From contig NZ_CP088285.1 in the NCBI RefSeq assembly GCF_011516645.4, positions 6,280,501 to 6,344,500 of the forward strand: DNA of 64,000 nt, written 5' to 3'. The position numbers and the translations under genes are program-made. The DNA is from Bradyrhizobium septentrionale. GTDB lineage: Bacteria > Pseudomonadota > Alphaproteobacteria > Rhizobiales > Xanthobacteraceae. The notes beneath the pieces are model-generated. The model ran no database searches and was not told the origin of the DNA. It saw only the letters and a list, made by a program, of their open reading frames with translations. Of the stretch, positions 8,408 through 18,471 are shown piece after piece (positions within the stretch are counted from its first letter, which is position 1; each line of letters starts with the position of its first letter).

Positions 8408-9475
8408 TTACTGGTTCAGCCCGACGCGCTCGACCTTGTAGCCGCGCTCCAGGATCGCGCGCCACCATGGCTGCTCGTCGACATACCAGCGCACGGTCTT
8501 GGCGATGCCGGTCTCGAAATTCTCCTCGGCGCGCCAGCCGAGCTCGGTTTCGAGCTTGGTGGCGTCGATGGCGTAGCGGCGGTCATGGCCGGGCCGGTCT
8601 TTGACGAAATTGATCAGCTGACGCCGCGGGCCTGCCGCAGCCGGCACGACTTCGTCGAGCAGGTCGCAGATGCTCTCGACCACGTGCAGATTGGTGCGCT
8701 CGTTGCGGCCGCCGACATTGTAGGTCTCGCCAACCTCGCCGCGCTCGAGCACCAGCGTCAAAGCCTTGGCGTGGTCCTCGACAAACAACCAGTCGCGGAT
8801 GTTCTGACCGTCGCCATAGACCGGCAGCGGCTCGCCGGCGAGCCCCTTGATGATCATGTGCGGGATCAGCTTCTCCGGGAAGTGATAGGGGCCGTAATTG
8901 TTGGAGCAGTTGGTCACCAGGGTCGGCAGGTCGTAGGTCTCGCGCCAGGCGCGCACCAGATGATCTGATGATGCCTTGCTGGCGGAATAGGGCGAGTTCG
9001 GCGCATAGGCTGTGGTTTCGGTGAACAGGCCTTCGTCGCCGAGCGAACCGAACACCTCGTCGGTCGAGATATGCAGGAAGCGGAACTGGTCACGCTTCTC
9101 CGGCGAGAGCGTACGCCAATGGCGCAGCGTCTCCTGCAGGATCGTGAAGGTGCCGACGATGTTGGTCTGGATAAACTCCCCGGGGCCGTCGATCGAGCGG
9201 TCGACATGGCTTTCCGCGGCAAGGTTCATCACCGCGTCGGGCTGATATTTTTCGAACAGCCGGCGCAGGTTCTGCGCCTCGCAGATACAGGCCTTTTCGA
9301 ACGTATAGTTCAGGCTCTCGGTTGAGCCGGGCAGCGATGCCAGGTTTGCCGCATAGGTCAGCTTGTCGATGTTGACGACGCGGGCGTGGGTGTCTCGCAG
9401 CAGGTGACGGACCACGGCGGAGCCGATGAAACCCGCTCCGCCGGTGACGAAAATCGTCGATCCCTTAAACCGCAT
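8408..9475 (-). CDS. rfbB: dTDP-glucose 4,6-dehydratase
   Basis: RmlB catalyses the second step of dTDP-L-rhamnose synthesis, converting dTDP-D-glucose to dTDP-4-keto-6-deoxyglucose with bound NAD. The 355 residues are the usual family length. The Rossmann motif TGGAGFIG lies at residues 11-18, the catalytic TDE at 138-140, and the YSASK tyrosine-lysine pair at 163-167. [14 protein letters not shown] and [13 protein letters not shown] are RmlB signatures. The start overlaps the end of rfbA by 11 bases, so the two are translationally coupled in the order rfbA-rfbB. Product goes to rfbC and rfbD, encoded divergently. Confidence 0.97.
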   Translation of the reverse strand: MRFKGSTIFVTGGAGFIGSAVVRHLLRDTHARVVNIDKLTYAANLASLPGSTESLNYTFEKACICEAQNLRRLFEKYQPDAVMNLAAESHVDRSIDGPGEFIQTNIVGTFTILQETLRHWRTLSPEKRDQFRFLHISTDEVFGSLGDEGLFTETTAYAPNSPYSASKASSDHLVRAWRETYDLPTLVTNCSNNYGPYHFPEKLIPHMIIKGLAGEPLPVYGDGQNIRDWLFVEDHAKALTLVLERGEVGETYNVGGRNERTNLHVVESICDLLDEVVPAAAGPRRQLINFVKDRPGHDRRYAIDATKLETELGWRAEENFETGIAKTVRWYVDEQPWWRAILERGYKVERVGLNQ

Positions 9476-10376
9476 GTTTCAATACCTCGGCAGTGCGGGG
9501 TTGGCCCTGGAAGGAGCGATAGACCGACAAGAGATACTCGCCGTAGCTGCTCTTGGCGGTCTTCTGTGCCACCTTCGCGAAGGCTTCGAGCGAGATGTAG
9601 CCCTGGCGCAGCGCGATTTCCTCGGGGCAAGCGATGCGCAAGCCCTGGCGCTGCTCCAGGATCTGGACGAAGTGGCTGGCCTCGACCAGCGAGGAATGGG
9701 TGCCGGTGTCGAGCCAGGCAAAGCCGCGGCCGAGCACCTCGACATAGAGGTCGCCGCGCTCGAGATAAGCCTTGTTGACGTCGGTGATCTCGATCTCGCC
9801 GCGCGGCGACGGCTTGATGCCGGCCGCGATGTCGACCACGTCATTGTCGTAGAAGTAGAGGCCGGTGACGGCGACGTTGGACTTCGGCCGCTTCGGCTTC
9901 TCCTCGATCGACAGCGCCCGGTTGGTGCTGTCCAGTTCCACCACGCCATACTGCTCCGGCGCGTTCACGACGTAGCCGAACACGGTGGCGCCCTTCTTGC
10001 GGACCGAGGCGGCCGACAGCATGCTCGGCAGGCCGTGGCCGTAGAAAATGTTATCGCCTAACACAAGAGCCACGGAGTCATCGCCGATGAAGTCGCGCCC
10101 GACGATGAAGGCGTCGGCGAGACCCCGCGGGGTCTCCTGCGTGGCATAGGAGAACCTGATGCCGATCTCGTGGCCGTCGCCGAGCAGGCGCTGGAACAGC
10201 GGCTTGTCTTGCGGCGTCGAAATGATCAAAATGTCGCGAATTCCGCCCAGCATCAGCGTCGACAGCGGATAGTAGATCATCGGCTTGTCGAACACCGGCA
10301 GCAGCTGTTTGGAAACGACGGTAGTCACGGGGTAGAGGCGCGAGCCGGTTCCACCGGCGAGGATAATGCCCTTCAT
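9465..10376 (-). CDS. rfbA: Glucose-1-phosphate thymidylyltransferase
   Basis: RmlA makes dTDP-glucose from glucose-1-phosphate and dTTP, the committed step to dTDP-L-rhamnose. The protein has 303 residues; the nucleotidyl-transfer loop [11 protein letters not shown] starts at residue 8, and [29 protein letters not shown] and the [12 protein letters not shown] region are family hallmarks. It is the first gene of the leftward rfbA-rfbB pair; rfbC runs the other way from a 109-base shared promoter region. End-product inhibition by dTDP-rhamnose is known for the family. Confidence 0.97.
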   Translation of the reverse strand: MKGIILAGGTGSRLYPVTTVVSKQLLPVFDKPMIYYPLSTLMLGGIRDILIISTPQDKPLFQRLLGDGHEIGIRFSYATQETPRGLADAFIVGRDFIGDDSVALVLGDNIFYGHGLPSMLSAASVRKKGATVFGYVVNAPEQYGVVELDSTNRALSIEEKPKRPKSNVAVTGLYFYDNDVVDIAAGIKPSPRGEIEITDVNKAYLERGDLYVEVLGRGFAWLDTGTHSSLVEASHFVQILEQRQGLRIACPEEIALRQGYISLEAFAKVAQKTAKSSYGEYLLSVYRSFQGQPRTAEVLKHAV

Positions 10377-10403
10377 GGTCCCTCACAGTTTGACTATCAG
10401 AAC

Positions 10404-10437
10404 ATAACATATAGCGTGCACCGCACAAGTTTGTTAT
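10404..10437. promoter_or_regulatory. Imperfect dyad in the rfbA/rfbC divergent promoter
   Basis: ATAACA at 10404 and TGTTAT at 10432 bound an imperfect inverted repeat centred between the two divergent rhamnose operons. The left half contains ATAACATATAG. A closely similar ATAACGTATAG lies upstream of ugd at 13467-13477. This may be a shared operator or promoter element; the assignment is tentative. Confidence 0.3.
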
Positions 10438-10485
10438 GAGAGCGAATTAACATTTCGGGCCTGCGCAGATCGGAACCCTTGTTAA

Positions 10486-11040
10486 ATGAACGTCATCAAG
10501 ACCGAACTTCCTGAAGTCCTGATCGTCGAGCCGAAGCTGTTCGGCGACCAGCGCGGCTTCTTCCTCGAGACCTACCAGGTCCCCCGCTATGTCGAGCACG
10601 GCATCACGCGGCCCTTCGTGCAGGACAACATGTCCCGCTCGGCCTATGGCGTGCTGCGCGGGCTGCACCTGCAAAACCCCGTCACCCAGGGCAAGCTCGT
10701 CTCCGTGCTGCGCGGCAAGGTGCTGGACGTTGCCGTCGACGTGCGCCTCGGCAGCCCGAATTTCGGCAAGCATGTCGCGGTCGAATTGAGCGAGGAGAAC
10801 CGCCGGCAATTGTGGGTGCCGCGCGGCTTTGCCCACGGCTTCGTGGTGCTCTCGGAAACCGCCGACTTCTTCTACAAATGCGACGATTTCTACAGCCCCA
10901 AGGACGAGCTCTCGATCCGGTGGAACGATCCCGCGATCGGGATCAAATGGGGCGTCGACAAGCCGCAGCTGTCGGCCAAGGATGCCGACGCGCCGCTGTT
11001 GGCCGACGCCAGCAATCTCCCGACCTATGGACAAATCTGA
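10486..11040 (+). CDS. rfbC: dTDP-4-dehydrorhamnose 3,5-epimerase
   Basis: RmlC epimerises dTDP-4-keto-6-deoxyglucose at C3 and C5. The 184 residues form a cupin. RGLHLQNP carries the catalytic histidine (H61), K70 follows in QGKLV, and WVPRGFAHGFVVLSE with FFYKCDDFYSP gives the substrate-stacking aromatics and the family tyrosine. The stop (TGA, 11038-11040) overlaps the rfbD start (ATG, 11040-11042), so the two are translationally coupled. Confidence 0.96.
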   Translation: MNVIKTELPEVLIVEPKLFGDQRGFFLETYQVPRYVEHGITRPFVQDNMSRSAYGVLRGLHLQNPVTQGKLVSVLRGKVLDVAVDVRLGSPNFGKHVAVELSEENRRQLWVPRGFAHGFVVLSETADFFYKCDDFYSPKDELSIRWNDPAIGIKWGVDKPQLSAKDADAPLLADASNLPTYGQI

Positions 11041-11951
11041 TGCGGATCTTGCTGACGGGAACACGCGGCCAGGTTGGCAGTGCGCTCAAGCCACTGCTGG
11101 AAGGCCACGGCACGATCATCGCGCCGCCGACCGCGGAGTTCGATCTGTCGAAGCCGGAAAAGCTGGCGGGCCAGCTTGAAAGCCTGAAGCCCGATCTCAT
11201 CATCAATCCGGCGGCCTATACCGCGGTCGACCGCGCTGAGGACGAGCGCGAGCTGGCGTTCATGGTCAACGCGAAGGGACCCGAAGCGATCGCCAAATGG
11301 GCTGCGGCGAACCGAGTGCCGCTGGTGCATTTCTCCACGGACTACGTCTTCAATGGTTCGGGCGACATGCCGTGGCGCGAGGACAGTCCGACCGAGCCGC
11401 TGTCGGTCTACGGCGCGAGCAAGCTTGCCGGCGACGTCGCGATCCAGGCGGCGGGCGGCGCGCATCTGATTGCGCGCACCTCATGGGTCTATGCGGCAAC
11501 GGGCACCAATTTCCTGCGGACCATCGCGCGGCTCGCCGGCGAGCGTAAGGAGCTGCGGATCGTGGCCGATCAGATCGGTGCGCCGACGACCGCACGCGCG
11601 ATCGCCGGCGCGGTTGCCGGCATCGTGCTGCCGAACATCACCACGTTGCACGATCAGCTCGTGCGCCGGGGCGGTGTCGTCAATCTTGTTTGCGCCGGCG
11701 AAACCAGCTGGCACGGTTTTGCGCGTGCGATCGTTGACGGACTGAGATCGCGCGGCGTCACGCTGGCTGTCGAGAACGTCGTTCCGATCGCCACCGCCGA
11801 TTTCCCGACCAAGGCGGTGCGCCCGGGCAATTCGCGGCTGGATCTGTCGCGGCTGAAGGCGCAGTTCGGGGTGACGATGCCGACCTGGCAGGAAGCGCTC
11901 GCACCTGAATTGGATGCATTTGTCCAGCTCGGCGCGCCGGCCCACGCCTAG
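11040..11951 (+). CDS. rfbD: dTDP-4-dehydrorhamnose reductase
   Basis: RmlD reduces dTDP-4-dehydro-L-rhamnose to dTDP-L-rhamnose. The 303 residues begin MRILLTGTRGQVGSAL, the Rossmann NAD(P) site; DYVFNGSG and the YGASK catalytic tyrosine-lysine pair follow, and PTTARAIAG is typical of the C-terminal substrate domain. The start overlapping the rfbC stop is preferred over upstream in-frame starts because it begins at the Rossmann strand. Together with rfbA and rfbB it completes the pathway. Confidence 0.96.
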   Translation: MRILLTGTRGQVGSALKPLLEGHGTIIAPPTAEFDLSKPEKLAGQLESLKPDLIINPAAYTAVDRAEDERELAFMVNAKGPEAIAKWAAANRVPLVHFSTDYVFNGSGDMPWREDSPTEPLSVYGASKLAGDVAIQAAGGAHLIARTSWVYAATGTNFLRTIARLAGERKELRIVADQIGAPTTARAIAGAVAGIVLPNITTLHDQLVRRGGVVNLVCAGETSWHGFARAIVDGLRSRGVTLAVENVVPIATADFPTKAVRPGNSRLDLSRLKAQFGVTMPTWQEALAPELDAFVQLGAPAHA

Positions 11952-12008
11952 CACGCTTTCGCGCGACGTGGACGCCGGTTCGCGCGAATAAAGCGCATCA
12001 AACAAAAA

Positions 12009-12039
12009 GCCTCGGTTCTGAGTCCGTCAGAACCGAGGC
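12009..12039 (-). terminator. Rho-independent terminator of ugd
   Basis: A perfect 13-bp stem (GCCTCGGTTCTGA / TCAGAACCGAGGC) with a 5-base loop is followed, on the - strand, by TTTTTGTT. The strand bias of the T-run assigns it to ugd, whose stop lies 47 bases upstream. The hairpin could also slow transcription from rfbD on the + strand. Confidence 0.9.
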
Positions 12040-12085
12040 TGCATGATTGAGTCGACGCGCGGTGATTGCCGTCGGGCCCGGCCGC

Positions 12086-13393
12086 TCAGCGCGGCCGGCC
12101 GATGCTGTCGTAGGTGAAGCCGTGCGCGGCCATCTCGTCCGGACGGTAGATGTTGCGCAGGTCGACGACGACCGGATGCTTCATCTCCTGCTTGATGCGG
12201 TTGAGATCGAGGGCGCGGAACTGGCGCCACTCGGTCACGATCACCAGCGCATCGGCCTGGCGCGCGCATTCATAGGCGTCCTTGCAGTACTCGATTTCGG
12301 GCAATTCCTTGCGCGCCTGCTCCATGCCGACGGGATCGTAGGCCTTCACCTTGGCGCCGAAGTCGATCAGGCCGTTGATCAGCGGGATCGAGGGCGCCTC
12401 GCGCATGTCGTCGGTATCGGGCTTGAAGGTCAGGCCAAGCACGCCGATCATCTTGCCGCGCAGCTCGCCGCCGATCACGTTGGCCACCTTCCGTGCCATC
12501 GCGCGCTTGCGGTTGTCGTTCGCAGTCAGCGTGGCCTCGACGATTTTCAGCTGCACGTCGTGGTCGAGCGCCGTCTTGAACAGCGCGCGGGTGTCCTTCG
12601 GGAAGCAGGAGCCACCATAGCCCGCGCCGGCGTGCAGGAACTTGGTTCCGATCCGGTTGTCGAGCCCGATGCCGCGCGCGACCTCCTGCACGTTCGCTCC
12701 GACCCTTTCGGAGAGATCGGCAATCTCGTTGATGAAGGTGATCTTGGTGGCAAGGAAGGCATTTGCAGCATATTTGATCAATTCTGCCGTGCGCCGTGCG
12801 GTATAGAGGATCGGCGCCTGGTTCAGGTAGAGCGGACGATAGACATCGCCCATCACCTTCTTGGCGCGCTCGTCCTCGGTGCCGACGACGATCCGGTCGG
12901 GATGGCGGAAATCCTGGATCGCGGCGCCTTCGCGCAGGAATTCGGGGTTCGAAGCCACGGCGAAATCAGCGCTGGGATTGGTCTCGCGGATCAGGCGTTC
13001 GACCTCGTCGCCGGTGCCCACGGGCACGGTCGACTTCGTCACTACCACCGTGAATTTCTTGAGCGCCGCGCCGATCTCGCGGGCGGCCGCATAGACGTAG
13101 CTCAAATCCGCATGGCCATCGCCACGCCGCGACGGAGTTCCGACCGCGATGAACACGGCATCGGCTTCTCCGACGGCTCCCGCGAGCTCGGTCGTGAAGG
13201 TCAGCCGTCCGGCGCCGGTGTTGGTCTTGACGAGCTGATCGAGGTCAGTTTCGTAAATCGGGATCTTGCCGCGCTTCAGGGCTTCGATCTTATCGGCGTC
13301 CTTGTCGACACAAACGACCTGATGGCCGAAGTCGGCAAAACACGCTCCAGACACGAGACCTACATATCCCGTTCCAACCATTGCAATCTTCAT
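12086..13393 (-). CDS. ugd: UDP-glucose 6-dehydrogenase
   Basis: The enzyme oxidises UDP-glucose to UDP-glucuronate in two NAD-dependent steps, supplying acidic sugars for exopolysaccharide. The 435 residues are standard. MKIAMVGTGYVGLVSG is the N-terminal NAD site; the catalytic cysteine is C263 in GGSCFPKDTRAL; VTKSTVPVGT, EFLREG and GLTFKPDTDDMREAPS are family signatures. It stands alone between its terminator and a 227-base divergent promoter region shared with the GT2 gene at 13621. Confidence 0.97.
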   Translation of the reverse strand: MKIAMVGTGYVGLVSGACFADFGHQVVCVDKDADKIEALKRGKIPIYETDLDQLVKTNTGAGRLTFTTELAGAVGEADAVFIAVGTPSRRGDGHADLSYVYAAAREIGAALKKFTVVVTKSTVPVGTGDEVERLIRETNPSADFAVASNPEFLREGAAIQDFRHPDRIVVGTEDERAKKVMGDVYRPLYLNQAPILYTARRTAELIKYAANAFLATKITFINEIADLSERVGANVQEVARGIGLDNRIGTKFLHAGAGYGGSCFPKDTRALFKTALDHDVQLKIVEATLTANDNRKRAMARKVANVIGGELRGKMIGVLGLTFKPDTDDMREAPSIPLINGLIDFGAKVKAYDPVGMEQARKELPEIEYCKDAYECARQADALVIVTEWRQFRALDLNRIKQEMKHPVVVDLRNIYRPDEMAAHGFTYDSIGRPR

Positions 13394-13620
13394 GAATCCG
13401 CTCGTCGATCAGTGTGGAGAGGAGGAGTTAGCACTAGCACAATTGGCACCGATAACGCCAAGTTTTATAACGTATAGTTTGTGTTGAAGGTCGGCGGCTT
13501 TTTGTGCAAACGGTGATTGCCTGAGTGCAGTTGAGTGCTCGCTAATCACCCAAGGCGCGCCATGGACGTCATTCTCAGTTTGCAATCGATTGACAACCGA
13601 GCCGCCGTTTGAGGGTTGAC

Positions 13621-15954
13621 ATGAGGACGAAGACGATCAGCAAGCACGAGCCCTCAGGAACTGAATACGCGTCGTTGCAAACGCAGTTCTCCAGATATGA
13701 TCGCACCACGTTTTCTGGGTTTGTTTATGACCGCGCCGATCTCGGCCGACGCTACACCGTCGAACTGCTCGTCGACGGCGAGCCATACATGTCATCATTG
13801 TGTGACGAGTTTGTAACAGAGCTTGCCGACGCCGGGATCGGCGATGGCCGATTTGGCTTTACCTTCCACGTGCAGGATCAGGTCGGCTCGAACGCCACGA
13901 TCGTTGAAGCCAGGCTGGCAAATATCGGAAGTCCCGTCGGTACGCCGATTCGTTGCGATGTCGCCGCACCGGAGGCACAGTGGCACCGGATCGGCGATAT
14001 CAAATGGGCCGGAGGTTTGCGCTTCGAAGGCTGGCTTGCTCAAGACGTCGACGAAGACATCGAAATCCTGATCGCGCAACGGCCGGTGATGACCGTGAGG
14101 CCGATCGGGTGGACCAACGTCGCGCAGGGAGGCGAGTTCGGGGTCGGCCGCCGGATTGATTTTCATCTGCCCGAGCATTTTGCGGATGGTCGCGTGCGTG
14201 GACTGTCGGCGCGGACAATGTCGGGACGGAGCCTCGTCTCCGAGCCGATTGCATTTGTCGCGTTCGATCGCGGATTGGAGCAAACCCTCGCCGATCTCGG
14301 GCGCTGGGACAGCGAGCGGTTGCGCGGACAGCTGTTCGACCAGCTGCTGCCGGCCTCGGTGCCGTTCCACACCTATCAAGGCTGGAAAGCGCGCTTCTGG
14401 CCGGCAAGTCAGTCCGACGTGTCGTCCGAGGCCGCGGTCGTCCTGATCGGCGACGTCAGGGTGGACGAAAGCATCGAGAGCCTCGAAGCCCAGCGGCACG
14501 CGACCTGGACGGCGGCGAGCCTGCCAGCACAGGGATTCAGCCAGTTCGATCCGAGAGCTGCGCGCGAATTTGTCGACGGCGATGCGGCCAACAGCGATTT
14601 CTTCGTGTTCTGCCTGAGCGGGACCATCCTCGCGGAAGACGCCCTGCAGCGCTTCGCCGATGTGTTTGCATCTGAAGTCGACTGCGATCTTGCCTACGGC
14701 GATGTCGAGGTCCAGGGCGGTGCCGTCTGGCCGCTGGCGTTTTCGGCCTTCGACCTCGAACGTGCGCTCGAGCAAGCCTATGGCGCGTATTGTTTCGCGG
14801 TGCGCCGGGAACGTGCGTTGGAAGCGCTGCGATCGGCGACGTCGCTCTACGACATCTTCCTGTCCTGCGTGGAGCCTGATCGAACGTTTCATCTGCCGGG
14901 ATCGGTTGCGGCGTTGCCGCGGATCGATGCGTCGGCTGCGATCGCCGAACTGATCGCCGCAAGCGAAGCGTATTTCGTCAGAGCCGGCATCGACGCGAAT
15001 GTCGAGCCGCGAAAGGCTGGCCTCCTTCCGGCCGTCCGGGTCAGGCGCGCGGTCGATTGGAACGAGCGCACCACCATCATTATTCCGAACAGGAATCGCG
15101 CAGAGCTTCTCAAGCGGTGCATCGAGACGGTGACGCCGGCGGTACATGAGACCAATGCCCGGATTCTTGTCGTCGATAACGGCTCGACCGAGCCTGAAAC
15201 GCTGGACTATCTGGAGAGCCTGTCGGCGGAGGAGATCGACGTCATTTCGGTCGAAGGGCCCTTCAACTTCGCAGCGATCAACAACGCCGCCGTCGATTGC
15301 GTCGACACGGAGAATATCTGCTTTCTCAACAACGACGTTCAGGCGCTCGACGACGGTTGGCTGGCGGAGCTGTTGTGGCGGCTGGCTGCTCCCGATGTCG
15401 GAGCTGTCGGCGCGAAGCTGCTCTGGCCAAACAGCGTCGTGCAGCATGGCGGAGTGGTGCTGGGCACCAACTTCTTTGCCGCGCACGCCTTCAATGACCG
15501 GATGGATGGCGATCCCGGCTACGGCGATCTTCTCCAGGTGGCGCACGAATGCTCGGCGGTGACCGCGGCGTGCCTCTTGATGCGCAAGCGCGACTTCGTC
15601 GCCGTCGGCGGCATGGACGCGATCCGCTTTCCGATCAATTTCAACGATATCGATTTGTGCCTGAAGCTGCGCCACCTCGGAAAGCGGATCGTATTCACGC
15701 CGGACGCGAAACTCGTTCACCTGGAGTCGGCGAGCCGGGGCCGCGATTCCGCGCCGGATCGCAAGGCCCGCTTCAATCGCGAGCTGGCGATGCTGCGCGC
15801 GAAATGGGGAGCGGTGCTGCTCGACGATCCCTATTACAGCCCGCTGCTGGGGCTGGATTCAGCGCCGTTCTCCGCACTCGCATGGCCGCCCCGCTCATGG
15901 AAGGCGCGTGCCAATTTGCCGCCTGTTCCGACCGTCCCCCCGATCGGGATGTAG
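13621..15954 (+). CDS. Large GT2 glycosyltransferase with N-terminal extension
   Basis: The protein has 777 residues. A C-terminal GT2 domain starts near residue 480 (TTIIIPNRNRAELLKRCIETV, then ILVVDNGSTEPE), with the metal-binding FLNNDVQ and the rhamnosyltransferase-like tail MRKRDFVAVGGMD and NFNDIDLCLKLRHLGKR. About 470 residues precede it; the first part includes a beta-rich stretch that may be a glycan-binding module. Both ends appear cytoplasmic. ATG at 13621 lies 5 bases after GAGGG and is preferred to the TTG at 13609. The last 60 bases overlap, tail to tail, with the next gene on the other strand. Donor unknown; the adjacent rhamnose genes suggest a deoxysugar. Confidence 0.8.
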   Translation: MRTKTISKHEPSGTEYASLQTQFSRYDRTTFSGFVYDRADLGRRYTVELLVDGEPYMSSLCDEFVTELADAGIGDGRFGFTFHVQDQVGSNATIVEARLANIGSPVGTPIRCDVAAPEAQWHRIGDIKWAGGLRFEGWLAQDVDEDIEILIAQRPVMTVRPIGWTNVAQGGEFGVGRRIDFHLPEHFADGRVRGLSARTMSGRSLVSEPIAFVAFDRGLEQTLADLGRWDSERLRGQLFDQLLPASVPFHTYQGWKARFWPASQSDVSSEAAVVLIGDVRVDESIESLEAQRHATWTAASLPAQGFSQFDPRAAREFVDGDAANSDFFVFCLSGTILAEDALQRFADVFASEVDCDLAYGDVEVQGGAVWPLAFSAFDLERALEQAYGAYCFAVRRERALEALRSATSLYDIFLSCVEPDRTFHLPGSVAALPRIDASAAIAELIAASEAYFVRAGIDANVEPRKAGLLPAVRVRRAVDWNERTTIIIPNRNRAELLKRCIETVTPAVHETNARILVVDNGSTEPETLDYLESLSAEEIDVISVEGPFNFAAINNAAVDCVDTENICFLNNDVQALDDGWLAELLWRLAAPDVGAVGAKLLWPNSVVQHGGVVLGTNFFAAHAFNDRMDGDPGYGDLLQVAHECSAVTAACLLMRKRDFVAVGGMDAIRFPINFNDIDLCLKLRHLGKRIVFTPDAKLVHLESASRGRDSAPDRKARFNRELAMLRAKWGAVLLDDPYYSPLLGLDSAPFSALAWPPRSWKARANLPPVPTVPPIGM

Positions 15955-18447
15955 CGCGACACCCTCGACCAGCCAGTCGCATACGGCGGCGATCGTCTCG
16001 TCGGCATCAAAGCTAGGCCGCAGCTTCAGGTCGGTTGTTCGGCCGCGCCCTGGTGCCGGAATCCACGCTGTTGCGGCGGCCGGCAGCCCGGTTGCCAGGA
16101 GCGCGTCCACCAGTGGATGTCCAAACGCCGGCGCGCCGATGTCGAGAACCAGTTTCGTGATGCCGTGACCCGCGATCAGTGTGGCAACGTCGGCCGCGGC
16201 GATCTCGCCGGTGACCATGACATTGGTCCGCTGCATCAGCTTGAGATCGTCAAGGGTGGTGCCCAGCACGATGATCTCGATCCCGTCGTCGGCGTCGGCC
16301 ATTTGGTCGCTCAACGCGCGGATGAAGCGAAATTCCGCAGCGCTGGCGTGGAGCGCAAGCAGGCCGAGGCGCGTCGGGCCGCTCGCGGCGTGAGGCCGCG
16401 TTGGCGACGCAGACGGTTCGCTGAACCTGACCACTCGCAGGCCGAGCACCGCGTCAGAAAAGTCGGCGCCGCTCTGGCCGATCGCAGTCACGCGTCGCGC
16501 CCCGGCGATCAGGCCCGACCAGTCGGGATCAACGCCAGCTCCAATCGCCGGGCGCGTTGCAAGCGCGGTGTCGGTGATCAGGAGATCGTAGACGAAGCGC
16601 TGCGTGAGCTGTTCCAGGCATGCGCCGGGGACGCGGTTCGGCTCTGCGATCGTAAGCGAGCGGATGTCGAGACCGGTGAGAAACTTCAGAAAGGCCTCGC
16701 CGCCCTGATGCGTCGCGACGTCGAACGCGATCGACTGCGGTGTTCCGCCGTCGGGGTCGAACGCTGCAGCCAGCTGGCGTTGTCCCTCGGAGCGAAAATG
16801 CACGATCAGGCTGCGCTCGCCCTCCGCCGCGAGCTGTCGGCATCGCCTGATGGCGATCGCCCGGCCGGCGGCGGAGCCGCACAGGATGATGTGCGGGCCG
16901 TCTGTGCGCGCTTCGTTCGCGAGCAGCTTGAGCTCAAGCGCCGCGCGGCAATCGCGCAGCGGATCGGCAAGCAGGAACGCCGCGCACTCGGTCGCGTAGC
17001 GCCGGTAGCGGTGCTCGAGAACGCGAAGGTTACGCATCACCAGCGAGCGCTTCTCGCCAAGAAACGAGCGCGAGCCCTCATGTCCGACGAACACCGAGGG
17101 GATGCATACGTTTCGGAATCCGGCCTCTGCGGCGCGCAGGCAGAAGTCGACGTCTTCGAGATAGCCGCGATAGAAGTCGTCGGAGAGTTCACGCACGGCC
17201 TCGAGGCATTCGCGGGTGATGTAGAGGCAAAAACCGATGCCGTTGGGGATGTCGATGGCCAGCCCGGAATTCGCCGCGCCGGCAAATTCATCCAGCAATT
17301 CCAGTTCGGCGAGCGAGGGCAGGGGGTTCGACCGGTTTGCGACCGGAAAGCTGGTGTATTCGCCATTGTTCGATAGCGGCGTCGCGGTACCTATCCCCGG
17401 CATCGAACGCACGGCGCTGCGCAGGCGCTGCAGCGCGTGTTTCGGCACGATCGCATCCGAATTCAGCAGCACGACATCGCCGGTCGTCGTCTCGGCAAGG
17501 GCCCGGTTGACGGCTCCGACGAACCCAAGATTGTGCGCATTGGTCAGGAGCCGTATGCGGGAGTCCGCAGCCAGCTCGCCGAGCAAATGCTTGATGTCGG
17601 GTTCAGGCGATGCGTCGTCCACGACGACGATGGTCGAATCCGGCGTGCACGCTATCGCGGTCAACGCGCTCTCGATGCAGGCGCGCGTTGCGGTCAGATC
17701 CCGATACACCGGGATGATGATGGTGAGCGGCGGTGTTTCGCCGTGTCCGCTGCGAGCCGGCCTATGCGGCGCGATCCGGCGATCCGGGGCGCGGTTGGCC
17801 GGGAGTTGGACACTTGCGATGACCCGGTCCGCTTGCGTGATCTCGAGCAGCTGCGAGGTCGCGGACGCTGGCCGCATCAGGCGGAAGCTCGCGGCGTGTC
17901 GCCCATGGAGCGCGAATCTGTGGCGGGAATCGGCGGGAAGCGTGACGGTGCTCGATTGGCCCGCCTGCGCCAGCGAAAGATGCGGGGCGTCCGCTCCTCG
18001 CCATGTCACCCATCCCTTCACCTCCTCATCGAGGAAGTCGACGCGGGCGCAGCTGTCCTGACCGGCCTGTTCGATGAGCAGGAGGGCGCCCCTGACCGAA
18101 TCCGGATCGTCGTCGCGCCGCGCGACGCTTCGTGCAGCGTCGATCTGCCCGGCGCCGTCGCCCCATGCCATCATGCGCCGCGCGGCGACCAGATCGTCCG
18201 GCTCGAGCTCGAGCGCCCGCGCCACGCTGGCGACAGCCGCATCCAGGAGATCGAGATGAAACAGCGCTTCCGCGCCCAGCAAATGGGCGCGGGCGTCCGC
18301 ATGGGGCAGGATCCGGCAGCGGCGATCGGTGAGCGCGAACGCCAGGCGGAAGTCACGTGCCTCGAGCGCCCTGACGGCGGCCCGCTCGAGATCGATGTGA
18401 TGGAGCGTTCTGGACGTGAAGGCGATCCTGCGCGCGTCGGCGGTCAA
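15895..18447 (-). CDS. Large multidomain GT2 glycosyltransferase
   Basis: The protein has 850 residues. The N-terminal 100 or so residues are helical and TPR-like. The GT2 domain (about 245-500) begins PLTIIIPVYRDLTATRACIES, with STIVVVDDASPEPD, the metal site LLNSDAIV, and YLEDVDFCLRAAEAGFRN in the acceptor region. A C-terminal part (about 530-850) has alternating strands and helices that could be a second Rossmann-like domain; I do not recognise it. The TTG start at 18447 follows GAGGG with 6-base spacing; no nearby ATG exists. It lies 24 bases downstream of the unknown gene at 18472, suggesting an operon. Confidence 0.75.
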   Translation of the reverse strand: MTADARRIAFTSRTLHHIDLERAAVRALEARDFRLAFALTDRRCRILPHADARAHLLGAEALFHLDLLDAAVASVARALELEPDDLVAARRMMAWGDGAGQIDAARSVARRDDDPDSVRGALLLIEQAGQDSCARVDFLDEEVKGWVTWRGADAPHLSLAQAGQSSTVTLPADSRHRFALHGRHAASFRLMRPASATSQLLEITQADRVIASVQLPANRAPDRRIAPHRPARSGHGETPPLTIIIPVYRDLTATRACIESALTAIACTPDSTIVVVDDASPEPDIKHLLGELAADSRIRLLTNAHNLGFVGAVNRALAETTTGDVVLLNSDAIVPKHALQRLRSAVRSMPGIGTATPLSNNGEYTSFPVANRSNPLPSLAELELLDEFAGAANSGLAIDIPNGIGFCLYITRECLEAVRELSDDFYRGYLEDVDFCLRAAEAGFRNVCIPSVFVGHEGSRSFLGEKRSLVMRNLRVLEHRYRRYATECAAFLLADPLRDCRAALELKLLANEARTDGPHIILCGSAAGRAIAIRRCRQLAAEGERSLIVHFRSEGQRQLAAAFDPDGGTPQSIAFDVATHQGGEAFLKFLTGLDIRSLTIAEPNRVPGACLEQLTQRFVYDLLITDTALATRPAIGAGVDPDWSGLIAGARRVTAIGQSGADFSDAVLGLRVVRFSEPSASPTRPHAASGPTRLGLLALHASAAEFRFIRALSDQMADADDGIEIIVLGTTLDDLKLMQRTNVMVTGEIAAADVATLIAGHGITKLVLDIGAPAFGHPLVDALLATGLPAAATAWIPAPGRGRTTDLKLRPSFDADETIAAVCDWLVEGVALHPDRGDGRNRRQIGTRLP

Positions 18448-18471
18448 ATCTCGCCCTCATGCGCCCGCATG

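Noticed and set aside
13795..15720. A 641-codon - strand frame opposite the GT2 gene
   Set aside because: No domain or ribosome binding site; the sense frame carries the complete GT2 motif set.
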